Source of the DNA: Abyssibacter sp036156195
GTDB lineage: Bacteria; Pseudomonadota; Gammaproteobacteria; Nevskiales; OUC007
DNA: 64,000 nucleotides
Direction of reading: 5' to 3'
Assembly (NCBI GenBank): GCA_036156195.1
Contig: JAYZUZ010000012.1
Span: 62,001 to 126,000 of the forward strand
Shown: positions 41,440-50,537 of the stretch, in pieces
How the letters are laid out: each line of letters opens with the position of its first letter
Numbering within the stretch: position 1 is the stretch's first letter
Position numbers and translations under genes: made by a program
Notes under the pieces: generated by a model
The model's input: only the letters and a program-made list of their open reading frames with translations
The model's database searches: none
Told to the model about the DNA's origin: nothing

Positions 41440-44178
41440 TTAAAACGTTTGGGTCAACCTCATCCAGTATCCACGACCGAGCAACCGGTAGGTTGTTTCG
41501 TCGGTATTGAGTTCTCCACCGTTTGGAATGAACGGCGGGTTCTCATCGGTCAGGTTGTCCAGGCCGATGGTCACCACCCAACCCTCACGATGCCTCACTC
41601 CGGCGTGGAGGTCGTGGTAAAGCCGCGAACCCACGCGAAACGATGTGCCCGGTGCTAAATCGCCACCCTGGTCTTCGACGGCATCAATCCACTCCAGGCT
41701 GTAGCCGGCGAACCATTGCCGCTGACCCCAGGAGAGGGTGTAGCGTCCCTTCCAAGCAGGGATGACTCCGATGGTGTCGGCATCGTAACGACCCACCCCG
41801 ACCAGGGGCTGCGCTCCATCGAATGCTTGTAGGCTGCGTTCGAGTGTTCGGCTCAGCAGCAGGCGCTGGGTCAGCGTGCCAAAGGCGCCGTCGGTCTGCA
41901 GGCTCATGTCCAGATCGACTCCACGGGCCGTCTCGTTGGCCGTGTTTTGCAGGTTGCTCTGGATGCTGGCGATACTGCCGTCCGCGTTGCGTTGGATCCG
42001 GTTGCAGAAGGCCGGGTTGCCCGTTGCCACACATTGTTCAAGCAGCGTGCTGGCACCCAGCGCTGCAACGCCATCGCGGATATCGATATCGTAATAATCC
42101 AGGCTGACCCGCAGACCGGGCAGTCGCTCCGGGCGAATCACCAGACCGGCCGTCAGGGTGTCAGCATGCTCGGGGCGCAGCTGGGTATTGCCCCCGCCAA
42201 TCGCGGGGACTTCGTTTCCGGTCTGGTTGAAACTCCCATCGGCGGGCACGCCCTGGGCAACGCAGCGGTCGACCTGCGCTTGCGTTAGCGCCGCGAAATC
42301 CGCGCAAGGGTCCTCTATGATGGGGTTGGACTCAGTGGCGCCACCAAACAGCTCGCCGACCGTCGGTGCACGGAAGGCCTCGCCGTAGCCGGCACGCAGC
42401 GTGATTGTCTCATTCGGCTGGTACTGCAAGGCCAGATCGAAGACCGCTTCTGCATCGAAGTTGGAATAGTCCACCCACCGGGCACCGAGCGTCAGATCCA
42501 GCGCGCGCGCGGCTCGCCGGTTGCTGAGCAAGGGCAGCCCCAGCTCGCCGAAAAAGGCGCGGCTGTCGAAGCCTCCGCGCGTCGTTTGACGGGCGGCGCC
42601 TGTGGTGTTGCCGGCGCGGGTCTGGGCATCGGGGCGATCCTCGGCGTCGGTACTGCGCCAGTCCAGTCCAACGGCCAGTCCGATGGGGCCGCCGGGTAGT
42701 TGCCAGCCCTCGCGGTTGGCCTTGACCGAAAAAAGCGTTTCCTCGTTGCTCTGACGATCCACCAAGTCCGTGAGACCCGCCCACTCCAGCATGTCAGGGG
42801 TCAAGGAACCAGGACCTCCAAACAGATTCAGAGGAACGCAGTCAGGCACAACATCGCCCGGCGTACCGCAGCGCGCCACCCCCGCATCATCGAAAGAGGG
42901 CCCGAGGGCAACGGAGACTCGATCGCGCAGCAAATCGCCCGTCTGGGTTTGCCGGACGGAGTTGCGACCGTGCTGCAGATGGGACTGCCAATGCCACGGG
43001 CCCTGAAAGCCGTCCATGCCAATTGCCACGATCCAGAGTGCATTGTCCTGACTGAAGCGGCGCGGCCCCGCTTCGATCAGCCGACGCCGTGCGTCGGTAA
43101 TGTCCTCGTCGAACGGGTTATACAGATTATCCGCAGAGACGCTCACACCGTTGAGGCGATTCGTGAAAAACGGCAGCGGGGCAATCTGGGTGTCGCTGTC
43201 TCGCTGCTGGAAAAGCAGCTCGGCGCTGAGCGCGAGGGTCGGGCTGAAATCGTGCCGCAGCGTCGCAAACGCCGAGAGCCGGCGGGAGTCCTGTATCAAG
43301 TCTTCATACGGGTTGAAGTTGAATCGATCAGTGTCCGGTCCATCGTTGATGAAGGGTCGAAAATCTTCAGGCCGATCACCGTCCTCGCCCTCGATCAGGG
43401 TGACGTTTCCGCTACTGGTGCGGTAGCGGCCATTGGGTGGGGCGGAGCTGCCGGTGGGGACGATCCGGTTATCGGCCCCGGAGACGGTTAGCCAGCGTGA
43501 GGAGAACTCACGGTCGCCGCGGCCAACGGCCGCCTGGTCTCTGAATGTGACTCCGGCGTTGAGCTGTGTCCGGCCCAGCCGCGCGCCGGACACCGCCGCC
43601 AGATTCAGCACCTCGCCATCTCCACGCTCGCTTTGCTCGTAGCGGGCCGTGAGTTCTGTAGCCTGAACGGTTTGGCGCGTCATGACGTTGACGACCCCCG
43701 CAATGGCGTCTGCGCCGTAGGCCACTGCAGCGCTGGTTGTCAGCACCTCCACTCGCTCGATCATCGCAACGGGCAGGCTGGCCAGGTCAACAATCCCGGC
43801 CGCACCATTGCCACCGGCCAGCATGCGACGACCGTTGAGCAACACCAGCGTTCGCTGCGGCCCAAGGCCGCGTAATTCCACCGATTCGATCCCACGTGAA
43901 AGCCCGCCGCCGCTACCGCGTTGATTGGCAGAGGTGCTGAGCGGTGATCCACTCATCATCGGCAGGGCCTGGAGGAAACTACCCAGCGTGCTGTACCCGG
44001 AGTCGCTAATCGCCTGGCGGTCAAACGCGACAATGGGGTCGACGGCTTCCTCGCGTGCGAGATGCGTCCCGGTGACCTCAAGTGCATTCAGCTCCAGTGG
44101 CCGGTCATCGTCTGCCGCCTTGGCAACCACCGTGCAGAGCAGGCACGCCACCGAGATGGCGGCAGATTTGACGAGCAT
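41440..44178 (-). CDS. TonB-dependent outer membrane receptor
   Basis: About 912 residues. The signal MLVKSAAISVACLLCTVVAKA is followed by the plug domain with ALEVTGTHL, FDRQAISDSGYSTLGSFLQALP, VELRGLGPQRTLVLLNGRRM and the conserved VEVLTTSAAVAYGADAIAGVVN (by position about 145-166). The beta-barrel ends RGYWMRLTQTF with the terminal Phe. ATG 44178 follows GGGGATC; ATG 44190 is an alternative. The closest group is the LbpA/OMR-type receptors with a large extracellular loop. It is divergent from the DUF4331-HupE genes, 208 bp apart. Confidence 0.92.
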   Translation of the reverse strand: MLVKSAAISVACLLCTVVAKAADDDRPLELNALEVTGTHLAREEAVDPIVAFDRQAISDSGYSTLGSFLQALPMMSGSPLSTSANQRGSGGGLSRGIESVELRGLGPQRTLVLLNGRRMLAGGNGAAGIVDLASLPVAMIERVEVLTTSAAVAYGADAIAGVVNVMTRQTVQATELTARYEQSERGDGEVLNLAAVSGARLGRTQLNAGVTFRDQAAVGRGDREFSSRWLTVSGADNRIVPTGSSAPPNGRYRTSSGNVTLIEGEDGDRPEDFRPFINDGPDTDRFNFNPYEDLIQDSRRLSAFATLRHDFSPTLALSAELLFQQRDSDTQIAPLPFFTNRLNGVSVSADNLYNPFDEDITDARRRLIEAGPRRFSQDNALWIVAIGMDGFQGPWHWQSHLQHGRNSVRQTQTGDLLRDRVSVALGPSFDDAGVARCGTPGDVVPDCVPLNLFGGPGSLTPDMLEWAGLTDLVDRQSNEETLFSVKANREGWQLPGGPIGLAVGLDWRSTDAEDRPDAQTRAGNTTGAARQTTRGGFDSRAFFGELGLPLLSNRRAARALDLTLGARWVDYSNFDAEAVFDLALQYQPNETITLRAGYGEAFRAPTVGELFGGATESNPIIEDPCADFAALTQAQVDRCVAQGVPADGSFNQTGNEVPAIGGGNTQLRPEHADTLTAGLVIRPERLPGLRVSLDYYDIDIRDGVAALGASTLLEQCVATGNPAFCNRIQRNADGSIASIQSNLQNTANETARGVDLDMSLQTDGAFGTLTQRLLLSRTLERSLQAFDGAQPLVGVGRYDADTIGVIPAWKGRYTLSWGQRQWFAGYSLEWIDAVEDQGGDLAPGTSFRVGSRLYHDLHAGVRHREGWVVTIGLDNLTDENPPFIPNGGELNTDETTYRLLGRGYWMRLTQTF

Positions 44179-44386
44179 GTTGATCCCCATGAGCGATTTT
44201 CTGGTTGGGTGTGCATGGGAGAACTCCGCGCCACCCCACGCATTGATGCCGGGTGCACGGCGCCGGCAAGCGGGGGATTGTGCCGGTGATTCAGGGCCAC
44301 ACACAAAAATTTTACTGCGGTGCATCCAATGAGCGGTTGGCTGCGAACCCCTCTACACGGATTACTGATTAAGGGGACGCGATCGT

Positions 44387-45964
44387 ATGCACCAGATTCT
44401 CAAACGCCGCTCTGCACTGCTGGTGGGCGCGCTGTCCAGCGTGGTGGCGAGCGCCGCGTTGGCCTCGAGTCATCGCGAAGCGCCGGGCATCACTGAAACG
44501 CCCAAGGTGGATGGCACCGACTTCTACATGTTCAGCAGCTACGAACCCCGACGCCTGAACAGTGATGGCACGTCGGATTTCGTCACGCTCATCGCAAACT
44601 ACGTGCCGCTGCAAGATGCCTATGGCGGACCCAATTACTTTTCGCTGGATGACAAGGCTCTTTACGAGATCCATATCGACAACAACGGCGACAATGTCGA
44701 GGACCTCAGCTTCCAGTTTCGCTTCTCCAATACCCTGAAGGGCGTTTCATTGCCGGTTGGCCCGGACGGCACCCTGGTGCCGATTCCGCTGATCCAGGCC
44801 GGGGGGATCGGGCCTGGCCCCACGGACACAGGTGCGCTGAACCTGGAGGAGACCTATACCGTGACGGTCGTGCGCGGTGACCGCCGTGCAGGGACTGCCG
44901 AGCTCGCCACCAACGTTTCGACCGGGGGCAACAGCTTCCGCAAGCCAACCGACTACATTGGCACCAAGACGTTTGCCGATTATCAGGCCTATGCCGATGC
45001 CCATGTGTGGGAGATTGCCGTACCGGGTTGCAGCGCCAATGGCCGCGTGTTTGTTGGCCAGCGCAAAGAGGGTTTCGTTGTCAATCTGGGTCAGGTGTTC
45101 GATCTCGTGAATCTCAACCCCTTGGGTGCACCGGATGCTGTCCCCAACACGATTGGCGACAAGAACATCACCAGTCTTGCGCTGGAACTGCCCGCCAACT
45201 GTCTGACGGCTGGGAATGATCCTGTGATCGGGGGCTGGACAACGGCAAGCCTGCGGCAGGCCCGGGTCGTCAATCCGTTCCCGCAAAGCGACACAGCGAA
45301 CTCGGTCGCTGCAGGCAGCGTGGATGAATCCGTCGAGGGTGGACCGTGGACGCAGGTCTCGCGTCTGGGTGCACCGCTGGTTAATGAAGTGGTGATCGGG
45401 ATCGACGACAAGAACCGCTTCAATGCGAGCGAGCCAAAGGATGATGGTCAGTTTGCCAAGTACGTGTTGACGCCAACGCTGCCCGAGTTGCTGGAAATTC
45501 TGTTTGCAGAGCCGGTCACTGGAAATCCTGACGCTGACCTCGCACCGAATGCCTTTCCCCGGATTGATTTGGCGGTTGCGTTCTTGACCGGTGTGCCCGG
45601 ACTGAACCAGCCAGCCGCTGGAGCAGGGGGACCGCTGGGCAGCGGTACCGTGTTGTCCGAACAGTTGCGTCTGAATACGGCCATCGCGCCGACGCCGGCG
45701 GCTGCTCAGGATGCCTTGGGCGTGCTGGCCGGCGACAACGCCGGTTTCCCCAACGGGCGTCGTCCAGGGGATGACGTGGTGGACGCAGCCCTACGTGTCG
45801 CAATGGGTGCCTTGTGCGAACTGGACAACGAACCGGTCTTCGGCTGCACGCCGGCGGACGCACCTGTCGGGGATGCGCCCCTGACCGACCAGTCCGCCTC
45901 GGATGCCTCGCAATTCAGCAACGCCTTTCCCTACCTGCTAACGCCTCTGCCGGGCTCGCGCTAA
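44387..45964 (+). CDS. DUF4331 domain-containing exported protein
   Basis: 525 residues with a Sec signal (about 1-25, cleavage near ALA-SSHREAP). The DUF4331 opening SSHREAPGI...DGTDFYMFSSYEP is clear, as are GDNVEDLSFQFRFSNTLKGV and VNEVVIGIDDKNRFN. Family function is not established. Asp and Asn are abundant, suggesting possible calcium or other metal binding. AAGGGG lies upstream of the ATG. It starts a five-gene plus-strand group facing away from a TonB receptor gene. Confidence 0.88.
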   Translation: MHQILKRRSALLVGALSSVVASAALASSHREAPGITETPKVDGTDFYMFSSYEPRRLNSDGTSDFVTLIANYVPLQDAYGGPNYFSLDDKALYEIHIDNNGDNVEDLSFQFRFSNTLKGVSLPVGPDGTLVPIPLIQAGGIGPGPTDTGALNLEETYTVTVVRGDRRAGTAELATNVSTGGNSFRKPTDYIGTKTFADYQAYADAHVWEIAVPGCSANGRVFVGQRKEGFVVNLGQVFDLVNLNPLGAPDAVPNTIGDKNITSLALELPANCLTAGNDPVIGGWTTASLRQARVVNPFPQSDTANSVAAGSVDESVEGGPWTQVSRLGAPLVNEVVIGIDDKNRFNASEPKDDGQFAKYVLTPTLPELLEILFAEPVTGNPDADLAPNAFPRIDLAVAFLTGVPGLNQPAAGAGGPLGSGTVLSEQLRLNTAIAPTPAAAQDALGVLAGDNAGFPNGRRPGDDVVDAALRVAMGALCELDNEPVFGCTPADAPVGDAPLTDQSASDASQFSNAFPYLLTPLPGSR

Positions 45965-45974
45965 GGAGACCACC

Positions 45975-46274
45975 ATGCGACATCCACGACTAGGAGCGCT
46001 GTTGCTAGCAGCCACTCTCGGGATCATCGGCTGCGGTTCGGATCAGGCCATCACGATTAATACGCAGTCGCCGCCCACTGGTGCTCCGGAGCCTGATCCG
46101 CCCACAGCACCCGGCCCGAATGACCAACCGTTGGCGGGTGATCAACAGGTCCTGGACCTGATCGCCAATCAGACCAACGAGTCTTCGGATCCGGTCGACA
46201 TCAATGCCCTGGGGCTGGTGTTCAACGAGAACGCTGACGCACAGGTCTACGGGCAGTTGTTGCCAGATTCCTAA
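45975..46274 (+). CDS. Small proline-rich lipoprotein
   Basis: 99 residues with a lipoprotein signal (MRHPRLGALLLAATLGIIGC, Cys20). The mature chain has a Pro-rich segment (PPTGAPEPDPPTAPGPNDQP) and then an acidic C-terminus. It begins 10 bp after the DUF4331 stop and is followed by a strong terminator. No family recognised; its fixed place suggests a partner of the DUF4331 protein. Confidence 0.75.
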   Translation: MRHPRLGALLLAATLGIIGCGSDQAITINTQSPPTGAPEPDPPTAPGPNDQPLAGDQQVLDLIANQTNESSDPVDINALGLVFNENADAQVYGQLLPDS

Positions 46275-46295
46275 ACCCGAAGTTGGGTGACCCGC

Positions 46296-46386
46296 CAGTG
46301 ATTGCCCATAAATCACTGGTTGCCAACTGGCGTCCCACCCCTGGACGTCCTTGGATCCCGCCGCTTGGCCCGGCGGGATCTTTTTT
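46296..46386 (+). terminator. Rho-independent terminator after the DUF4331-lipoprotein pair, with a hairpin upstream
   Basis: The main stem pairs GATCCCGCCG (46354-46363) with CGGCGGGATC (46371-46380), followed by six T at 46381-46386. A second stem CCAGTGATT/AATCACTGG at 46296-46320 has no T-run. The strong terminator splits DUF4331 and the lipoprotein from the downstream TPR and HupE genes. Confidence 0.88.
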
Positions 46387-46436
46387 GCCTGGCGATGCCT
46401 TGACGGCGTACAGGCTGACTGGAGCATGATGCAGTC

Positions 46437-47645
46437 ATGCCAAGCTCCCTTTTGTTACGCGCCGCATGCATCGGTCTGGTCGCAGTCTTTCTTGCCGGTC
46501 ATGCATGGGCTGAGCCCTTCACGCCCAGTGCTCGCGATGACGTCATTGAAGTGCTGCCCGAGACGGACCCAGCCGTGAGTGATCAGATCCAGTTGCTGCA
46601 GCAGCGATTGGAGCAATCGCCGCAGTCAGTTGCGGTGGCCTCTGCGCTGGCCAGCCAGTACGTCGACCTTGCCCGGCAGACGGGCGATCCTCGGTACTAC
46701 GGCTACGCGCAGGCGGCGCTGCGACCCTGGTGGGCCCAAACGGAGCCCCCGACAGAGATCCTGTTGCTCCGGGCACGGTTGCTACAGACCCGGCACGCCT
46801 TTGATCAGGCGCGCTCGGATCTTCAACAGGTGTTGGAGCGTGACCCCAGACATGCGCAGGCGTGGCTGGAACTCGCGGCCATCGAGCGGGTCACGGGTGC
46901 GTTGGAGAACGCCCGCAAGGCCTGCGCGGCGTTGTTGACCCTGGCGGACACGCTGATCAGTGGCACGTGTCTGGCCGACATCGCCTCGTTGACGGGCAAG
47001 GCAGAAGGCGCCTATGCCACCTTGGATCGTCTGCTGATGTCGGCAGGGCCCGAGGCAGCGCCTCATCTCCGGCGCTGGGCATTGACCATACAGGGCGAGA
47101 TCGCATGGCGGCTGGGGCAGGACGCGCTGGCACTGCAGGCGCTGGATGCAGCCCTGGCGCTGGCCGAGGCACAGCAGGAGTTTGATGGCTACCTGTTAGG
47201 TCTGTGGTCTGACTTCATGCTGGCCCACGGTCAACCTCAGCGGGTGCGCAAGCGACTACAGCGGCACAGGGACAGCGACGCTTTGCTACTGCGCTATGTC
47301 ATTGCCAGCAAGCGGATGATGGCGGCGGACACGGCTCAGTTGGCCGCGGAACTCAGGCGGCGTTTCGAGGCCAGTCAACGACGGGGCGACACGGTCCATC
47401 GTCGCGAACAGGCCCGGTTTGCGCTGGATGTGGAGGAGCAGCCTGACGAGGCCTTATGGCTAGCCCAGCACAACTGGGCTGTTCAAAAGGAACCTGCGGA
47501 TCTGTTGCTTCTCCTACGGGCGGCGCTGGCGTTTAACCCAGCTGCAGCGGCCCCGGCACGCCTGCATCTGCAGGCCACCGGTCTCGAAGATGTCCGCGCC
47601 CAGCGTCTGCTTAAGCGTCTGGATCAACTGGATGCCGCCGCCTGA
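46437..47645 (+). CDS. Exported tetratricopeptide-repeat protein
   Basis: 402 residues with a signal peptide (about 1-25, cleavage near AWA-EPF). The rest is helical with TPR-like repeats, for example LLLRARLLQTRHAFDQARSDLQQVLERDPRHAQAWLELA (about 108-146) and a degenerate set to the C-terminus. It is probably a periplasmic scaffold. The stop overlaps the HupE/UreJ start as TGATG. Its neighbours suggest it serves the metal-type transporter. Confidence 0.82.
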   Translation: MPSSLLLRAACIGLVAVFLAGHAWAEPFTPSARDDVIEVLPETDPAVSDQIQLLQQRLEQSPQSVAVASALASQYVDLARQTGDPRYYGYAQAALRPWWAQTEPPTEILLLRARLLQTRHAFDQARSDLQQVLERDPRHAQAWLELAAIERVTGALENARKACAALLTLADTLISGTCLADIASLTGKAEGAYATLDRLLMSAGPEAAPHLRRWALTIQGEIAWRLGQDALALQALDAALALAEAQQEFDGYLLGLWSDFMLAHGQPQRVRKRLQRHRDSDALLLRYVIASKRMMAADTAQLAAELRRRFEASQRRGDTVHRREQARFALDVEEQPDEALWLAQHNWAVQKEPADLLLLLRAALAFNPAAAAPARLHLQATGLEDVRAQRLLKRLDQLDAAA

Positions 47646-48790
47646 TGAGAACCATGCACGCTAGCGGCTGCCTTCCAGCGTTGTGGTTGTGGGTGCTGCT
47701 CATGGCCAGTCCGTCTGCGCTGGCACACAAACCCAGCGACAGCTACCTGCATCTCGCCGTGACGGGACAGTCCCTGGACGGGCGCTGGGACATCGCACTG
47801 AGAGATCTGGAATGGCAACTGGGTCTGGATCGAAATAGCGACCGCCAGATCACTTGGGGTGAAGTTCAGGACCGCGAGCTTGAGATCACCAGCTACGCGC
47901 TGGCGCATTTATCGGTGCGACTGGGAAGCGATGCATGCACGCTCTCGGCCGGTTCCCTGCAAATCGAGCATCACACTGATGGTGCCTACGCCGCGCTACC
48001 ACTGAGGGGTCGCTGCCCGGCGTTCGACCCCCGACTGCAGCTTCGCTACGACCTGTTGTTCGCGGGTGATGCCCAGCATCGCGGCTTGCTGCGCCTATCC
48101 CATCGCGGGCAGGTGGAAACGGCCGTGTTCACCCCCGCACGACGTGAGCTGGCCTTCGACCTGAGGGAGACCCGGCCGCTGCGGGTGGCCAGACAATACC
48201 TGCATGAGGGCTTGTGGCACGTCTGGATCGGGCTCGATCACCTGCTGTTCCTGGCCGGACTGCTGTTACCGACCGTTGTACGGCGCATGCCTGGCGGTTT
48301 CCGGGTGGCCGACGGTCCTGGTGAAACCGTGCGGGAGGTTCTACGCGTGGTCACCAGTTTTACGGTGGCGCATTTCGTCGCCCTGTCACTGGCCACCTTG
48401 GGCTGGCTGACGCTGCCCAGCCGTTGGGTTGAATCGGCGGTTGCACTGACGATTGTGTTTGCAGCGCTCAACAATCTGGCGCCGGTGGTTACACGGCGGC
48501 TATGGCTTGTTGCGTTCGGATTCGGGCTTATTCACGGCGCGGGGTATGCCAGCGTGCTCAGCGACCTTGGTTTGCCGCCGATGACCCTGGCGTTGGCACT
48601 GCTCGCATTCAATCTTGGGGTCGAGGGCGCACAGATTGTTGTGGCCGCTGCGTGCCTGCCGCTGGCTTTCTGGTTGCGACGGTACCGGTGGGTTCAGTGG
48701 GGTGTGCTGCTGCCCGGTGCTTTGCTTGTCGCCTTGCTGGGCGTGCTGTGGTTTCTGGAACGGGCCTTGGGTCAAACGGTGCTGACATGA
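47645..48790 (+). CDS. HupE/UreJ family membrane protein
   Basis: 381 residues. A signal (about 1-27) precedes a periplasmic domain (HKPSDSYLHLAV, WDIALRDLEWQL) of about 150 residues, then a polytopic C-terminal half. The HupE/UreJ-type signatures are HVWIGLDHLLFLAGLLLP (about 190) and LIHGAGYASVLSDLGL. HupE and UreJ are nickel transport proteins; this larger C-terminal type is less characterised, so metal specificity is inferred. It overlaps the TPR gene by 1 bp and the next gene by ATGA. Confidence 0.85.
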   Translation: MRTMHASGCLPALWLWVLLMASPSALAHKPSDSYLHLAVTGQSLDGRWDIALRDLEWQLGLDRNSDRQITWGEVQDRELEITSYALAHLSVRLGSDACTLSAGSLQIEHHTDGAYAALPLRGRCPAFDPRLQLRYDLLFAGDAQHRGLLRLSHRGQVETAVFTPARRELAFDLRETRPLRVARQYLHEGLWHVWIGLDHLLFLAGLLLPTVVRRMPGGFRVADGPGETVREVLRVVTSFTVAHFVALSLATLGWLTLPSRWVESAVALTIVFAALNNLAPVVTRRLWLVAFGFGLIHGAGYASVLSDLGLPPMTLALALLAFNLGVEGAQIVVAAACLPLAFWLRRYRWVQWGVLLPGALLVALLGVLWFLERALGQTVLT

Positions 48791-49278
48791 AGAGAGTCTT
48801 GGAGTGGGCCTGTGCCGGACTGGTGCTGGCGTTGTGCGCGTCGGCCTGGTCATCGGCGCAGGCGCATGGCGCACATAGCAAACCCTATGGAGGTGAGCTG
48901 CGGGCTTATCAGTTCGAATACGCGCTGGGTGAGCCGCTGCGTCGCGCCGAGGTGTCGGTTTATCCGCCGGACAGCGAGCAGCGATACGTTCATGGCTGGA
49001 CCGACGCACAGGGTGTGTTCGCCTTCGCCCCGGATCGACCGGGTGCCTGGCGGCTGGACGTTCGCGATGGAAAGGGGCATGCGATCCAGCGATACGTTCG
49101 GGTCGGAGCAGCGACATCCGCGGATGCTGAGACGACGGATGTTGAACGGGATGGCGTGATGCCAGGCGGGTTGATCGTCGTGCTGGCCATCAGCCTGTTG
49201 CTTAACGCCTGGTTGGCGCTGGTGTTATTGCAACGCAGCCGACCGGTGCCCCCTTCGCCCGGCCCGAAGGATGCTTGA
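48787..49278 (+). CDS. NikL-like periplasmic protein with C-terminal membrane anchor
   Basis: 163 residues: signal (about 1-27, ending AQAHG), a carboxypeptidase-regulatory-like beta-sandwich (AEVSVYPPDSEQRYVHGWTDAQGVFAFAPDRPG, by position about 57-89, then WRLDVRDGKGHAI), and one membrane helix near 130-150. The layout resembles NikL, an additional component of nickel ECF transporters. ATG 48787 overlaps the HupE/UreJ stop (ATGA). It supports a metal-related role for this locus. Confidence 0.78.
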   Translation: MKRVLEWACAGLVLALCASAWSSAQAHGAHSKPYGGELRAYQFEYALGEPLRRAEVSVYPPDSEQRYVHGWTDAQGVFAFAPDRPGAWRLDVRDGKGHAIQRYVRVGAATSADAETTDVERDGVMPGGLIVVLAISLLLNAWLALVLLQRSRPVPPSPGPKDA

Positions 49279-49367
49279 CCTCAACATTACTTGATGCCTG
49301 AGACTGCAGCGGCTGCCAAGTGGGCAGTCACCGCCGCCGGTTTGGCGGGCTACGCTGGAGTCTTGCA

Positions 49368-49787
49368 ATGACACGAATCGAACACGCCAATCTCACGGTG
49401 CCCGACCTGGGGGCTGCCATCGAGTTTCTGGCCATTATCGCGCCTGATTTTGCCGTTCGGCATGAGGCGGTCTCTTCGCAGGGGTATCGGTGGTGCCATG
49501 TGGGGAATGCGCAGTGCTACTTTGCCTTGCAAGAACCCCACCCGACGGACCATGTAGCGCCTGCCCTGGGACGCTATGCCGGTATCGGCGTCAACCACTT
49601 CGGCCTGGAAGTCACGGCACTCGAGGCGAAAATGCAACAGCTCGAAACCGCAGGCTATGCCACCAGCTACCCACTGCAGCGGGAACCGGGCCGGGTCCGT
49701 GCTTATTACTACGATCGGGCGGGATTCGAGTGGGAGCTCATCGAATACAGCACGGATGACCCGACCACGCGATATCGCTATGACTAG
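49368..49787 (+). CDS. VOC-superfamily protein (glyoxalase/bleomycin resistance-like)
   Basis: 139 residues in the beta-alpha-beta-beta-beta VOC fold: MTRIEHANLTVPDLGAAIEF, then GVNHFGLEVT with a candidate metal His, and FEWELIEYS with a candidate Glu. ATG 49368 is preceded by GGAG at 8 nt. Members include glyoxalase I and dioxygenases; substrate unknown. It is a single gene, convergent with the DUF2334 group. Confidence 0.85.
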   Translation: MTRIEHANLTVPDLGAAIEFLAIIAPDFAVRHEAVSSQGYRWCHVGNAQCYFALQEPHPTDHVAPALGRYAGIGVNHFGLEVTALEAKMQQLETAGYATSYPLQREPGRVRAYYYDRAGFEWELIEYSTDDPTTRYRYD

Positions 49788-49811
49788 CAACCGTCGCCCG
49801 TCGAGGGGCCG

Positions 49812-50537
49812 CTATGCTGCCTGAGGTGGCTGGCTTCGATTAACCGATACCCGACTGATCCGGGCCAGCATGGCACGCAATTCGTCGGCGAGTCGCAGTT
49901 CCAGGTCGTGGGGATGGATCCCCAGGCGGATGGGTTGGCCCAGTCGTTCTGCCAGCAGGGTCTGGCCGTGGTTCCAGGCGGTTAGGGCCAATGCACGCGA
50001 GCGGGTGTCCGCTTCGTAGCCCAGCAGCGGGACGCGGGTCAGCACAGCACTGCGAACGTCGATGAACCCTTGCGTGACCTCGACCTGCCGGTAGGGCAGC
50101 CGCGCAAGGTCACCGGCTCGCAGATCACCCAGTGCCCAGGCAGGTGGGACATAGAGGCGGGGCCGTGGCAGGTCTGCCCGTTCGAACCAGTGGTAGGAGC
50201 GTCGCATCAAGGCCAGTAGCTGCTGACGGCTCAGAGCGAGGTGTTCGGCCGCATCGCGCGAGATCAGTGCGGAATGGAGTCGATGACGCAGGCCGCGGAT
50301 CCGTCGGGCCCGGTGTTGCCAGCCGTGGGCGGCAAGCGGGTAGCCTGCGGCAGCCCAGCTTCGAAGCTGCTCGATCTGCCCGGAATGCCAGGCCAGCCCG
50401 GGTACGACCAGCAGGGTGGGTGGGGCCAGGCAGAGCTGATCACAGAGTCTGAGTATCCGCGCGACCTGAGGCAGGGTGTGCGGCATGACATCGTGGACGG
50501 AGAGCAGGACACGCAGACCCGCGATGGCTGTGCTCAT
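49812..50537 (-). CDS. DUF2334 polysaccharide deacetylase-like protein
   Basis: 241 residues. Family motifs LLSVHDVMPHTLPQV (about 11), AAHGWQHRAR (about 69) and RLGIHPHDLEL (near the C-terminus) supply the Asp/His metal ligands of NodB-type deacetylases. No signal peptide is seen, so the substrate may be a cytoplasmic sugar or lipid-linked intermediate. It overlaps the glycosyltransferase gene by ATGA. Confidence 0.85.
   Translation of the reverse strand: MSTAIAGLRVLLSVHDVMPHTLPQVARILRLCDQLCLAPPTLLVVPGLAWHSGQIEQLRSWAAAGYPLAAHGWQHRARRIRGLRHRLHSALISRDAAEHLALSRQQLLALMRRSYHWFERADLPRPRLYVPPAWALGDLRAGDLARLPYRQVEVTQGFIDVRSAVLTRVPLLGYEADTRSRALALTAWNHGQTLLAERLGQPIRLGIHPHDLELRLADELRAMLARISRVSVNRSQPPQAA

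Noticed and set aside
44179..44325. N-terminal extension of the TonB receptor to 44325
   Set aside because: It would place about 50 polar residues before the obvious signal peptide; the starts at 44178 or 44190 fit better.
46296..46320. CCAGTGATT/AATCACTGG hairpin as an independent terminator
   Set aside because: There is no T-run after it; the true terminator is the GC-rich stem with six T at 46354-46386.
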